A DNA stretch of 64,000 nt. Origin: Singulisphaera sp. GP187. Its GTDB lineage: Bacteria > Planctomycetota > Phycisphaerae > Phycisphaerales > SM1A02. Within the stretch, counting starts at the first letter, position 1, and every line of letters starts with the position of its first letter. Below are positions 34,959-45,383 of the stretch, piece by piece. The DNA lies in assembly GCA_945869475.1 (NCBI GenBank), contig CAMBOV010000004.1:83624-147623 (forward strand), read 5' to 3'. The notes below the pieces were generated by a model. It searched no databases, had not been told where the DNA came from, and worked only from the letters and a program-made list of their open reading frames with translations. The position numbers were made by a program, and so were the translations under genes.

Positions 34959-35525
34959 ATGCCCATTCCCAGAATCCATCCAGAAACGACCGCCCTGCTC
35001 GTCATTGACATTCAGGAGCGGCTCATTCACACGATTCATGAACACGACACAATGGTGAGGCGTTGTTGCGCGCTGATCGGTGCCGCTGCACTTCTGAAAC
35101 TTCCCATCATCGCGACGGAGCAGTACGTGAAGGGACTCGGTCACACGGTGAGTGAGATCGCTACGGTCCTGCCACCAGGAACCTCTGTCTTTGAAAAGAA
35201 CTCATTTTCTGCCCTCACACCGGCGGTGCGCGAGCACCTGCGAGTGAGCGGTTGCGCCAACCTGCTCATCTGCGGAATCGAAGCGCACGTCTGTGTTTTG
35301 CAAACAGTTCTCGATTGTTGTGCGGATGGCATCCAGACCTTTCATGCCACCGATGCGATCTCGTGCGGTCAACCCGATCAGATCGCCCCGGCATTTCGAA
35401 GGATGGAACGCGCTGGCAGCATCCCTACTGGCGTGCTCTCGGCGACTTATGAATTGATGGGAACGTGCGAGCACCCCTCTTTTCGCGCAATCTTGCCACT
35501 TGCCAAGACCGTGGTGTCGCTCTAG
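34959..35525 (+). CDS. Isochorismatase-family hydrolase
   Basis: A 188-residue cysteine hydrolase. The Asp of the triad is in ALLVIDIQERL, the Lys in FEKNSFSAL and the Cys in CGIEAHVCVLQT. The overall pattern is that of YcaC-like isochorismatase proteins, whose substrates are often unknown. The last codons KTVVSL and the TAG stop are the first unit of a 23-bp tandem repeat array that continues downstream. Confidence 0.85.
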   Translation: MPIPRIHPETTALLVIDIQERLIHTIHEHDTMVRRCCALIGAAALLKLPIIATEQYVKGLGHTVSEIATVLPPGTSVFEKNSFSALTPAVREHLRVSGCANLLICGIEAHVCVLQTVLDCCADGIQTFHATDAISCGQPDQIAPAFRRMERAGSIPTGVLSATYELMGTCEHPSFRAILPLAKTVVSL

Positions 35526-35643
35526 CACAGACCGTGGTGTCGCTCTAGCACAGACCGTGGTGTCGCTCTAGCACAGACCGTGGTGTCGCTCTAGCAGAGA
35601 CCGTGGTGTCGCTCTAGCACAGACCGTGGTGTCGCTCTAGCAG
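35506..35643. repeat. 23-bp tandem array built from the 3' end of the upstream gene
   Basis: Six back-to-back units of AGACCGTGGTGTCGCTCTAGCAC (last base C or G) run from 35506 to 35643, with a degenerate seventh start at 35644. The first unit encodes the last residues and the stop codon of the isochorismatase-family gene; the rest are non-coding. There are no spacers, so this is not CRISPR. The near-identity suggests recent slippage or duplication. Confidence 0.95.
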
Positions 35644-35748
35644 AGACCGTCGTCTCGCCCGAATCAAGCACGTAGCACTACTGCAGCGCGAGAATCGCGC
35701 CAATCGAGCACACGACAACGAGGGAACCTTGGGGGGCATCCCCTTTCC
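35644..35748. other. Spacer between the repeat array and the histone-like gene
   Basis: Beyond the degenerate seventh repeat unit I see no gene. A short GGGG/CCCC inverted repeat near 35731-35745 lies after the Hc1 gene on the minus strand but has no T-run, so termination is doubtful. Confidence 0.4.
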
Positions 35749-35937
35749 TCAGGCCTTCGGTGGCTCAGTTCGCGCCGCAAGAATCGCATTGCGCACTTCT
35801 TGTGCTGCAGAACGAATCTCTTGCATGTGCTTTCGAGCGCGGGTACCCGCAGCACGATTGCCTCCACCAGCCTTCTCGACATCCTCACGGGCGTTACTGA
35901 CGACCGCGAGAAGTTTCTCATAACTTTGCATGATCAT
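35749..35937 (-). CDS. Hc1-like bacterial histone H1-like protein
   Basis: A 62-residue basic helical protein. The sequence YEKLLAVVSNAREDVEKA then GGGNRAAGTRARKHMQEIR then AAQEVRNAI matches the Hc1/histone H1-like pattern known from Chlamydia and planctomycetes, with the GN-AAGTRARK core. It lacks the long Lys-rich tail of chlamydial Hc1. Such proteins compact DNA. The start is secured by a perfect AGGAGGT six bases upstream of ATG 35937, one of the strongest ribosome sites in the window, suggesting high expression. Confidence 0.85.
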   Translation of the reverse strand: MIMQSYEKLLAVVSNAREDVEKAGGGNRAAGTRARKHMQEIRSAAQEVRNAILAARTEPPKA

Positions 35938-36010
35938 GAAATGACCTCCTGATGGATTCAAAGTCTAGCGAATTGCTATCGTTGCGCCACCGCACCCCCT
36001 CGAGAAACAT

Positions 36011-36484
36011 TTGGCATCCCAACTCCTCTTCCCAATCGACCAGATCGACACCACCGTCACAGCATGCGACAAGGCCGAGATCGACAGCTATCTGCCCCAG
36101 TGCGGAGTCATGCGGATGATCGACCGAGTGATCTGGCTCTCCGCCCCAGGAACCAGCGCCTACGGTGAGAGGTTCATCCGCGACGATGAATTCTGGGTCG
36201 CAGGTCATATTCCAGGCCGGCCCCTCTTTCCGGGAGTCCTGATGATCGAGGCAGCCGCGCAACTCTGCAGCATCGCCCACACCCGAACCGGCCGCACGAC
36301 CGGTTTTCTTGGATTCACCCGCTGCACAGACGTCATCTTTCGAGGACAGGTCGTCCCCGGAGACATGTTCTACGTTTTGACGCGTGAGCTGAGTTACAAC
36401 CCTCGCCGTTTCGTGAGCGAGACGCAGGGGCTCGTGAATGGAAAACTTGTCTTTGAAGCGACGATCACCGGGATGGCGATCTAG
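36011..36484 (+). CDS. FabZ-like 3-hydroxyacyl-ACP dehydratase
   Basis: A 157-residue hot-dog fold protein. GHIPGRPLFPGVLMIEAAAQ contains the catalytic His and Glu of FabA/FabZ dehydratases, and FRGQVVPGDMF is the usual following segment. The N-terminal part (MRMIDRVIWL) also fits FabZ. It would dehydrate 3-hydroxyacyl-ACP in fatty acid synthesis, or act on a related acyl chain such as for lipid A. TTG start after a weak ribosome site; eight bases separate it from manA. Confidence 0.82.
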   Translation: MASQLLFPIDQIDTTVTACDKAEIDSYLPQCGVMRMIDRVIWLSAPGTSAYGERFIRDDEFWVAGHIPGRPLFPGVLMIEAAAQLCSIAHTRTGRTTGFLGFTRCTDVIFRGQVVPGDMFYVLTRELSYNPRRFVSETQGLVNGKLVFEATITGMAI

Positions 36485-36492
36485 GAGCGCCT

Positions 36493-39107
<2,615 letters not shown>

Positions 39108-39181
39108 GTGGTGGACTGCCTCTTGGTTTTTTGATTTTTCAGTAGGAACGTACGTCTCTGCGGACTACGCTGAGGGTCCCT

Positions 39182-39784
39182 ATGCACCCTACCTCCCCTT
39201 CTTTTCGTTGCAAGCAACAGTGCTTCGCTCTCTTGGTCATCGCTTCGCTTTTCGGCAGTACCGCCGATGCGGGTATGTTCACATCGACCTACACGCTTAA
39301 CACGCCGTACACGGCTTCATCACCAAACGTCTCGCATGTGGTCGTCAACTTTTCGACAGCGCTGACGAGTGGTGATATCGGACAAGGCGACCTCACTGAC
39401 TGGAGCATCAGCCTTCTGGGTGGTGGCGCTCTGATCTACACCGACAATGTGATCGTCGGCGCAGTCGTCCAATCCAATGGAGGCGTTGCACGCGGACTTG
39501 CGGATGTGCTCTTTCAGTTCAATGTGAATACGTTTGCCTCTGGCGATTTCGACAACATGCTCTCGGGCATCAGCCTCAGCGCTGCGACGGGGCCTGCGTA
39601 CAACATCTACAGCTACCCAAACAGTCCGTTCGGTCCGCCCTATTCGTCGCTTGGTCTTTGGTCGAACGGCGTCGAATCGACACGCCAACTTCCCGGATAC
39701 TCCTCGGTGGTCACCGTTCCTGCACCAGGCGCCTTCGCGGTAGTGGCACTTGTGATGACGATGACTCGTCGCCGACGCAACTGA
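39182..39784 (+). CDS. PEP-CTERM-type exported protein
   Basis: A 200-residue exported protein. Signal peptide: CFALLVIASLFGSTADAG near residues 14-31. The mature part is a beta-rich domain with no family I recognise. The C-terminus VPAPGAFAVVALVMTMT-RRRRN is the sorting tail seen in the other two PEP-CTERM proteins of this window. It lies 74 bp after atpD, after a T-rich stretch (39129-39147) that has no convincing hairpin. Confidence 0.75.
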   Translation: MHPTSPSFRCKQQCFALLVIASLFGSTADAGMFTSTYTLNTPYTASSPNVSHVVVNFSTALTSGDIGQGDLTDWSISLLGGGALIYTDNVIVGAVVQSNGGVARGLADVLFQFNVNTFASGDFDNMLSGISLSAATGPAYNIYSYPNSPFGPPYSSLGLWSNGVESTRQLPGYSSVVTVPAPGAFAVVALVMTMTRRRRN

Positions 39785-39876
39785 GTGCGACGAAGTTGCG
39801 CAGTTGAACCTGGCTGGGACTGTCCGTCCGCCGCGGGCAACTTTCCCCGTGGCGATGCCGGGAGTTTGCCAGCGCG

Positions 39877-40245
39877 CTACTGCTCCCAGTGGGGTTTTTG
39901 CCACTCGGAAACATTGCCTGAGCCATCAAAGAAAATCACCCAAACGCGCTCCGACGGCGGCTGATCTTGAAACATCGCACTCGACGCGAGCGACGACAAG
40001 TTGTCGCCGTACTGCCAGCGCGCTGGTACATCGATGGCGCCACTCTTGTTGAGCTGTGCCGGATAGCGCGACGATGGCTCGCCGACGAGCGCGAGTACTG
40101 CGGGTTGATCCATCCCCTTGTGCAGTTGTTCGAATGTGCCGTGCTGCGGAGTGTTGCACCCGCTCACCAGCGCACAGGTCGTGATCGCGAGGCAGCCCGC
40201 GAGGCAGAACCTGCAGATCTCGAGCAATCGGGGGCGTCGTTTCAT
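39877..40245 (-). CDS. BamE/SmpA-like outer-membrane lipoprotein
   Basis: A 122-residue predicted lipoprotein: TTCALVSGC is the lipobox near residue 27. The rest fits the SmpA/OmlA (BamE) domain: GMDQPAVLALVGEPSSRY, a central W-YGDN strand and a final FFDGSGNVSEWQKP strand. BamE helps the BAM complex insert outer-membrane proteins. The start codon ATG 40245 lies at the edge of a 19-bp triplicated repeat. Homology to BamE is by pattern and is moderately secure. Confidence 0.7.
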   Translation of the reverse strand: MKRRPRLLEICRFCLAGCLAITTCALVSGCNTPQHGTFEQLHKGMDQPAVLALVGEPSSRYPAQLNKSGAIDVPARWQYGDNLSSLASSAMFQDQPPSERVWVIFFDGSGNVSEWQKPHWEQ

Positions 40246-40300
40246 CGCTTGAAGATAACGCCATCGCTTGAAGATAACGCCTTCGCTTGAGAATAACGGC
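40244..40300. repeat. Three 19-bp tandem units upstream of the BamE-like gene
   Basis: ATCGCTTGAAGATAACGCC occurs exactly twice (40244-40262, 40263-40281), and a third unit TTCGCTTGAGAATAACGGC follows to 40300. The array sits between the divergent BamE-like and M3-like peptidase genes and reaches into the first codon of the former. Confidence 0.9.
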
Positions 40301-40324
40301 TTCATCGCGCACAATGCGCGGGCG

Positions 40325-42301
40325 ATGACACTCACCTCCCCCGCGGCGCCCACGCACGACACGACCTCGACCCTCATTCAAGCACTCATGACGACCCATG
40401 GTGCAGGCGAACGGACGCGAATCGAACGAGGCCTCTCGCAAGTCGCGGCGTGCTGGCGAGCCGATGATGGCACTCCCACAGAAATGGCCGACTTCTGCAC
40501 GGCGCGTTTCGTCGCTGAAGGAACGCAACTCACCCGTTTGCTCGACAGGCTCGAAGGAGCACTCGAACAGATCGGTGGACACCTCTACGAGATGCGGCGG
40601 ACATTGCGGCGGCACAGTGACCTCGCTGGGGATGAGTTTGCGGGCATCGATGACATGCTCGCGACGTTCGATCCTGCGCCTGATCTCTCTGAGCAGATGT
40701 ACCGACAGAAGCTCGGCTTCGTCGCGCTGCTGAACTTTCCGCGTGAGACACTTGGTGCGATGCTCACCAAGGGCGCGACCTGGAGTGATGAAACATGGGC
40801 GCGCGTGCGAATCGCGCAGAATTTCACGGCGCGACTTCCAAAGGAACTCGCTGATGAGTCGCGCCGCGTCGGACACGCCTGCCAACAATGGGTCGCAGCG
40901 TTTCACATTCCAGTTGGCACACTCGTCGATTCAACTGGATCGCGCTGGTTCGAGAAAGATCGCGCCCTGCTCACCCACTGGATCGTTCGCGAAGAGATCA
41001 AGGCGCAGTACAACAGTCCAACTGGTGTCACTCGTCAGCGCGCGCTCGCGGGCGTGCTCGGCCGCGCGATCGATGGTGGCGTGCCAAACACGGTGATGAG
41101 CCGCACCAACACAAGCGACTGGAATGCGCAGATGAACACGCTTGCAGGCGCCCCCGTCACTGCCGACACGATGGGTCTCGCCAGGTACGAGCGCTGGCTC
41201 GAACAGTTTGCCTTGGCCCAGAAGTACGACCGCTACTACCCCGAATATCCCACGGCAATCACGCGAAAGTTCGAACTCGCGCGCGAGATGTCTGAATCGA
41301 GTGTCGAAACTCTGCTCACCGATTTGCTCGACCATCCAGTGCGAAAAGAACTCGCGACTTTCTTGCGCGCGCGCCTCGGACGCGACCTTGAGCCCTTCGA
41401 CATCTACTTCGACGACATCGCCGAGTCGCGACCAGCGGCTGAACTCAACGCGGCCGTCCACGCACTCTTTGCAGACGAGAAGGCGTTTGAGCGCGCCCTT
41501 CCGCAAGTCTTGCGAGCACTTGGCTACTCCCCCGACGACGCAGACTTTCTTGGATCGCGCATCAAGGTCGAAATCGCGCGCGGCTCAGGTCACGCGATGC
41601 GCCCCTACCTCGTTGAGTACGGCGCGTGGCTTCGAACTGGCAGGCTCAAAGACGAACTGGGATGGGATGGCTTCGACACTGCGATGCACGAACTCGGTCA
41701 CAACCTCGAGCAACTCTGTTCGACTTTCTTCGCGCCTCGCGCGTCACTGCGCGGCGTTCCAAACACTGCATGCACGGAGGCTTTCGCGTTTCTCTATCAG
41801 TCGCTTGGAAAGCGTGTCCTCGGCATCGAGCCCGAGGGCGGCGCCGAGCGCGCATTCGCGATCGACAGCGTGCAGACGATGCTCGCTGCGGCGCAGATCG
41901 CCGGTCCAAGCTTGCTCGAGTTGTATGTGTGGCGTTGGCTCTACGCCAATCCGTCGGCAAACGCAGCTGAACTTCGCACCGAAGTGCTCGCAATCGCCGA
42001 TCGACTCTGGGCTCGCTTCTACGCGCGTGACTTTGGCACCGATCCCTCGCGACTTCTCGCGGCTTATCAGCACATGATCGCGCATCCCCTCTACCTGCCC
42101 GACTACACCCTCGGACACGTGATGAGCCACCAGATCCGTTCATTCATGCGAGGCAAAGACATCGCCGCAGAGACAAAGCGAATCACATCCATTGGACGGC
42201 TGACACCAGAACTTTGGATGCAACGTGCAGTTGGCGCTGGTGTCTCAATCGAGCCACTTGCGCGAGAGACCCGCGAGGCGCTGGCACTTCTTATGCGCTG
42301 A
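40325..42301 (+). CDS. M3-like metallopeptidase
   Basis: A 658-residue protein. AMHELGHNLEQL carries an HExxH zinc site near residues 454-460, and CTEAFAFLYQ supplies a glutamate about 27 residues on, the spacing of M3 (thimet/oligopeptidase F) peptidases. Upstream is the helical scaffold with LRARLGRDLEPFDIYFDDI. No signal peptide is seen, so it is probably cytoplasmic and cleaves oligopeptides. The frame extends upstream to 40268 through the repeats; ATG 40325 is preferred. It converges on iscA with an 11-bp overlap. Confidence 0.72.
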   Translation: MTLTSPAAPTHDTTSTLIQALMTTHGAGERTRIERGLSQVAACWRADDGTPTEMADFCTARFVAEGTQLTRLLDRLEGALEQIGGHLYEMRRTLRRHSDLAGDEFAGIDDMLATFDPAPDLSEQMYRQKLGFVALLNFPRETLGAMLTKGATWSDETWARVRIAQNFTARLPKELADESRRVGHACQQWVAAFHIPVGTLVDSTGSRWFEKDRALLTHWIVREEIKAQYNSPTGVTRQRALAGVLGRAIDGGVPNTVMSRTNTSDWNAQMNTLAGAPVTADTMGLARYERWLEQFALAQKYDRYYPEYPTAITRKFELAREMSESSVETLLTDLLDHPVRKELATFLRARLGRDLEPFDIYFDDIAESRPAAELNAAVHALFADEKAFERALPQVLRALGYSPDDADFLGSRIKVEIARGSGHAMRPYLVEYGAWLRTGRLKDELGWDGFDTAMHELGHNLEQLCSTFFAPRASLRGVPNTACTEAFAFLYQSLGKRVLGIEPEGGAERAFAIDSVQTMLAAAQIAGPSLLELYVWRWLYANPSANAAELRTEVLAIADRLWARFYARDFGTDPSRLLAAYQHMIAHPLYLPDYTLGHVMSHQIRSFMRGKDIAAETKRITSIGRLTPELWMQRAVGAGVSIEPLARETREALALLMR

Positions 42302-42725
42302 AACTGCTACCGCAGCCGCATGATGAGTTGGCGTTTGGGTTGTTGAAGACAAACCCGCGTCCCATGATTTCATCTTTGAAGTCAACGGTTGTGCCATTCA
42401 GATAGAGGTACGACTTTGGATCGCAGACCACGCGCACTGTGAATGGTTCGCCCGCTTGGTCGATCACCGCAGTCGCAGTCGCAGTCGCAGTCGCTGCACC
42501 CTCGCCACCCGCAGCGGCACCCTTCGCCGCGCGACGATTAAACGAGTAACTCCAGCACTCATCTGAATCCTTCTGCACTTCGGTGAGGTCGAGGATGTAT
42601 GAGAATCCAGAGCAACCGCCGCCCTTCACTCCCACGCGCAAACAGATCTTGTTCGCATCGAGTCCCTGTTGCTGAATGATGGTGTCAATTTCGCGGCCGG
42701 CGGTTTCAGTCACAATGAGAGGCAT
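42291..42725 (-). CDS. iscA: Iron-sulfur cluster assembly protein IscA/ErpA
   Basis: A 144-residue A-type carrier. Cluster ligands are Cys in GGGCSGFSY and the C-terminal pair in SSCGCGSSFS. It carries nascent clusters from IscU to apoproteins. An Ala/Thr low-complexity insert (ATATATATA), encoded by four copies of a GACTGC hexamer, lies in the middle and makes the protein about 35 residues longer than usual. AAGGA upstream supports ATG 42725. Third in the iscS-iscU-iscA order. Confidence 0.9.
   Translation of the reverse strand: MPLIVTETAGREIDTIIQQQGLDANKICLRVGVKGGGCSGFSYILDLTEVQKDSDECWSYSFNRRAAKGAAAGGEGAATATATATAVIDQAGEPFTVRVVCDPKSYLYLNGTTVDFKDEIMGRGFVFNNPNANSSCGCGSSFSA
42469..42492. repeat. 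Hexanucleotide repeat inside iscA
   Basis: Four copies of GCAGTC on the plus strand encode the alternating Ala-Thr insert of IscA. A six-base unit keeps the frame when copies are gained or lost. Confidence 0.9.
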
Positions 42726-42735
42726 TCGATGTTCC

Positions 42736-43164
42736 TTATGTTGTTGCGTAATTCGAAGCGACGACTGCCGCTCCAGCTTTTTTCTTCCAGTCTTCAATCG
42801 CACTTCGAATCGAGTCTTCGGCGAGCACGCTGCAGTGAATCTTCACGGGCGGCAGGCTGAGTTCTTCGACGATTTGCGTGTTGCGAATCGTCAGCGCTTC
42901 ATCGACTGATTTTCCTTTGATCCACTCGGTCGCGAGCGACGAACTTGCGATCGCTGAACCGCAGCCGAAGCACTTGAACTTGGCATCCTCAATGATGCCC
43001 GCGTCACTCACGCGAATCTGCAGTTGCATCACATCGCCGCACTCTGGAGCGCCGACGATTCCGATGCCAATGTCGCGACGGGCGGCGACATCTTTGGAGG
43101 TGCCGAACGATCCGACATTTCTTGGGTGTTCGTAATGGTCGATGACTTTTGGGCTGTACGCCAT
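42736..43164 (-). CDS. iscU: Iron-sulfur cluster scaffold IscU
   Basis: A 142-residue IscU with all three scaffold cysteines: PECGDVMQLQI, KCFGCGSAIASSS and KIHCSVLAEDSI. It receives sulfur from IscS and assembles [2Fe-2S] clusters. The C-terminus KK-AGAAVVASNYA is a little longer than the E. coli protein. It is 14 bases after iscS and 10 before iscA, so the three genes form one operon. Confidence 0.95.
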   Translation of the reverse strand: MAYSPKVIDHYEHPRNVGSFGTSKDVAARRDIGIGIVGAPECGDVMQLQIRVSDAGIIEDAKFKCFGCGSAIASSSLATEWIKGKSVDEALTIRNTQIVEELSLPPVKIHCSVLAEDSIRSAIEDWKKKAGAAVVASNYATT

Positions 43165-43178
43165 AGTGAGATTCTTTC

Positions 43179-44423
43179 TTAGTGGGACTGCCAGACGATT
43201 TTCGAGAGATCAATTCCCTCTTTGTGCAAGTCGTAGAGCGGGCTGAGGCGACGCAAGTGATTCACGGCATTCTCAATCATCTCGATCGCAGCATCAACGT
43301 CTGCTTCGGTCGTCCAGCGACCGAGCGAGAGGCGAAGCGACGAATGCGCGAGGTCATCGCCGATGCCCAAACTCTTGAGCACGTACGAGGGCTCGAGACT
43401 TGCGCTTGTGCAGGCCGATCCCGATGAGCAAGCGATCTCGCGCACGCCCATCATGAGGCTCTCACCTTCGACGAAGCCGAATGAAATGTTGGCGATGTTT
43501 GGAACGCGCTTCGTGGCATGACCGTTCACAACCGTCACTTCGATGCGTTTGACGAGTTCAGATTCGAGTCGCGTACGCATCGCGAGAAGGCGAGCGCCCT
43601 CGGCGTCCATCGATTCTGCGCAAAGTTCGCAAGCCTTGCCGAACCCGACGATTCCCGAGACATTTTGCGTGCCCGAGCGCATCCCACGCTCTTGGCCGCC
43701 GCCATCCTGCAACGCTTCGAGACGAACACGCGGCTTGCGACGGCGCACGTAAAGCGCGCCGACTCCCTTTGGACCGTAAATCTTGTGCCCGCTCCACGAG
43801 AGCAGATCGATCTGGTCGGTCTCGACGTTGGTTGGCATCTTTCCGACCCACTGCGTCGCGTCGGTATGAAAGATCACCTCGCGCTCGTGGCAGAGCCGTC
43901 CAATCTGTGGAACTTCATTGATCGTTCCGAGCTCATTGTTGACCCACATGATCGAGACCAGAATCGTGTCGGGGCGCAGTGCCGCAGCCACCATTTCTGC
44001 GGTGATCACACCGTCGGCTGGAGGCTGGATGAATGTTGCCTCGAATCCCTCGCGCATAAGTCGGCGAACGGGATCGAGCACGGCCTTGTGTTCGTGTGCC
44101 GCGGTCACGATGTGTCCGCGACCCATCTGACCTGCTGCAGCGCGCGCGTAGATCTCGGCGGCGCCCTTGATCGCGAGATTGTTCGACTCGGTTGATCCAG
44201 AGGTGAAAATCACTTCCTTGGATTGCGCCCCAATGAGCTTGGCAGCCTGCTCACGGGCGATCTCGATGCCATCTTCGGCCTCCCAGCCGAATTGGTGGTT
44301 GCGCGATCCGGCGTTTCCAAATCGTTCACTAAAGTAAGGAAGCATCGCCTCAACGACTCGGGGATCGCATCGGGTGGTGGCGGCGTTGTCGAGGTAGATT
44401 GGTTGTTTATTGGATGAAATCAC
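43179..44423 (-). CDS. iscS: Cysteine desulfurase IscS
   Basis: A 414-residue class V aminotransferase that takes sulfur from cysteine for Fe-S assembly and tRNA thiolation. It begins IYLDNAATTRCDPRVVEAM, binds PLP in LSWSGHKIYGPKGVGALY, and has the active Cys in ACSSGSACTSASLEPS. The GTG at 44423 follows AAGGA and is preferred; the frame stays open to 44993 but that part overlaps panC on the other strand. A candidate operator lies 19 bp upstream. Confidence 0.95.
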   Translation of the reverse strand: MISSNKQPIYLDNAATTRCDPRVVEAMLPYFSERFGNAGSRNHQFGWEAEDGIEIAREQAAKLIGAQSKEVIFTSGSTESNNLAIKGAAEIYARAAAGQMGRGHIVTAAHEHKAVLDPVRRLMREGFEATFIQPPADGVITAEMVAAALRPDTILVSIMWVNNELGTINEVPQIGRLCHEREVIFHTDATQWVGKMPTNVETDQIDLLSWSGHKIYGPKGVGALYVRRRKPRVRLEALQDGGGQERGMRSGTQNVSGIVGFGKACELCAESMDAEGARLLAMRTRLESELVKRIEVTVVNGHATKRVPNIANISFGFVEGESLMMGVREIACSSGSACTSASLEPSYVLKSLGIGDDLAHSSLRLSLGRWTTEADVDAAIEMIENAVNHLRRLSPLYDLHKEGIDLSKIVWQSH

Positions 44424-44441
44424 GGACTTCCTTCTCGTAGA

Positions 44442-44458
44442 TTGAGACTCGTTCTCAA
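44442..44458. promoter_or_regulatory. Candidate iron-responsive palindrome upstream of iscS
   Basis: TTGAGA-CTCGT-TCTCAA is a perfect 6-bp inverted repeat with five bases between. It sits just downstream of a weak promoter for iscS (AGGCAA at 44491-44496 and GTAGTA at 44468-44473 on the plus strand, 17 bp apart). The layout TGAGA-N5-TCTCA recalls some Fur-type boxes. Assignment to Fur is inference; IscR or another regulator is possible. Confidence 0.4.
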
Positions 44459-44501
44459 CTCCAGAGTGTAGTAACGTCCCCCACCAATTCAGGCAAACTT
44501 C

Positions 44502-45383
44502 GTGGAAATTATCGAGCGACCAGAACACCTTGAGCCCTTTCGCGGCTGCGCCCTCGTAGCGACGATGGGAGCCCTTCATGAGGGGCACGCGTCGCTGATT
44601 CGTGCTGCCCAAGCGAGCGGCGTTCCAGTCGTCGTCAGCGTTTTTGTGAATCCAACGCAGTTTGGACCGACCGAAGACCTCGCGCGCTACCCGCGCACCC
44701 TTGACAAAGACTTCAAGCTCGCGATGCGCAGTGGGGCGCGCGCGCTGTTCGCCCCCTCGGTCGAGGCGATCTATCCCAGTGGTGTTTATGCCGCGTCGGC
44801 AGAAGCGGCAGCGCTGCAACTGCCTCGCGTCGCGACTGAACCACAGCTCGAAGAGGCCTTTCGACCAACGCACTTCGCGGGAGTTTGTCAGGTTGTTGCC
44901 CGGCTCTTCGATCTCTGCGAACCATCGCTCGCTCTCTTCGGGGAGAAGGATTTTCAACAACTTCGGGTGATCAGTGAACTGGTCGAACAGCACCCTGCCC
45001 GTTGGCCAGGGCTCACCGTCGCTGCCGCGCCAACAGTGCGCGAAGCGGATGGTCTAGCGATGAGCAGTCGCAATCGCTACCTCGATCCACCCCAACGGGC
45101 TTTGGCGCTCGCGATCTTCGCCGCGCTGAGCGAGGTCGCACGTGCACCTCTTCGAAGGGATGACATCCCCGACGCCGAGGCTCGAATGCAGCAGATTCTC
45201 TCTGAAAATGCCCTAAAAAAACAGTATGCGGTCATCCGAGACGCGCACTCGCTCACTCCCGTCTCTGCGAAGACGCGCCACGGGCGCGCGCTCATCGCCG
45301 CTTCACTTGGTCACGTGCGCTTGATCGACAACGTTTCAATTTCGCTCGGCGCGCATGACTCATACATTGATAAACTTTTTTGA
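44502..45383 (+). CDS. panC: Pantothenate synthetase (pantoate-beta-alanine ligase)
   Basis: A 293-residue PanC, joining pantoate and beta-alanine with ATP on the route to CoA. Motifs: VATMGALHEGHASLIRAA (HxGH), VFVNPTQFGPTEDLARYPR, LFGEKDFQQL and AMSSRNRYL. GTG start, divergent from iscS by 78 bp. Its stop overlaps the next gene's start (TGATG), which suggests coupling of unrelated functions or simply compact packing. Confidence 0.96.
   Translation: MEIIERPEHLEPFRGCALVATMGALHEGHASLIRAAQASGVPVVVSVFVNPTQFGPTEDLARYPRTLDKDFKLAMRSGARALFAPSVEAIYPSGVYAASAEAAALQLPRVATEPQLEEAFRPTHFAGVCQVVARLFDLCEPSLALFGEKDFQQLRVISELVEQHPARWPGLTVAAAPTVREADGLAMSSRNRYLDPPQRALALAIFAALSEVARAPLRRDDIPDAEARMQQILSENALKKQYAVIRDAHSLTPVSAKTRHGRALIAASLGHVRLIDNVSISLGAHDSYIDKLF

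Noticed and set aside
35506..35643. Possible CRISPR array
   Set aside because: Units are directly joined without spacers, the first is part of a gene, and there is no cas gene in the window.
39108..39181. Terminator after atpD
   Set aside because: There are T-rich stretches but no stem of more than three convincing base pairs before them.
43179..44993. A 604-residue protein extending IscS upstream
   Set aside because: The extra 190 residues overlap panC on the other strand and show no family similarity; GTG 44423 with AAGGA fits IscS.
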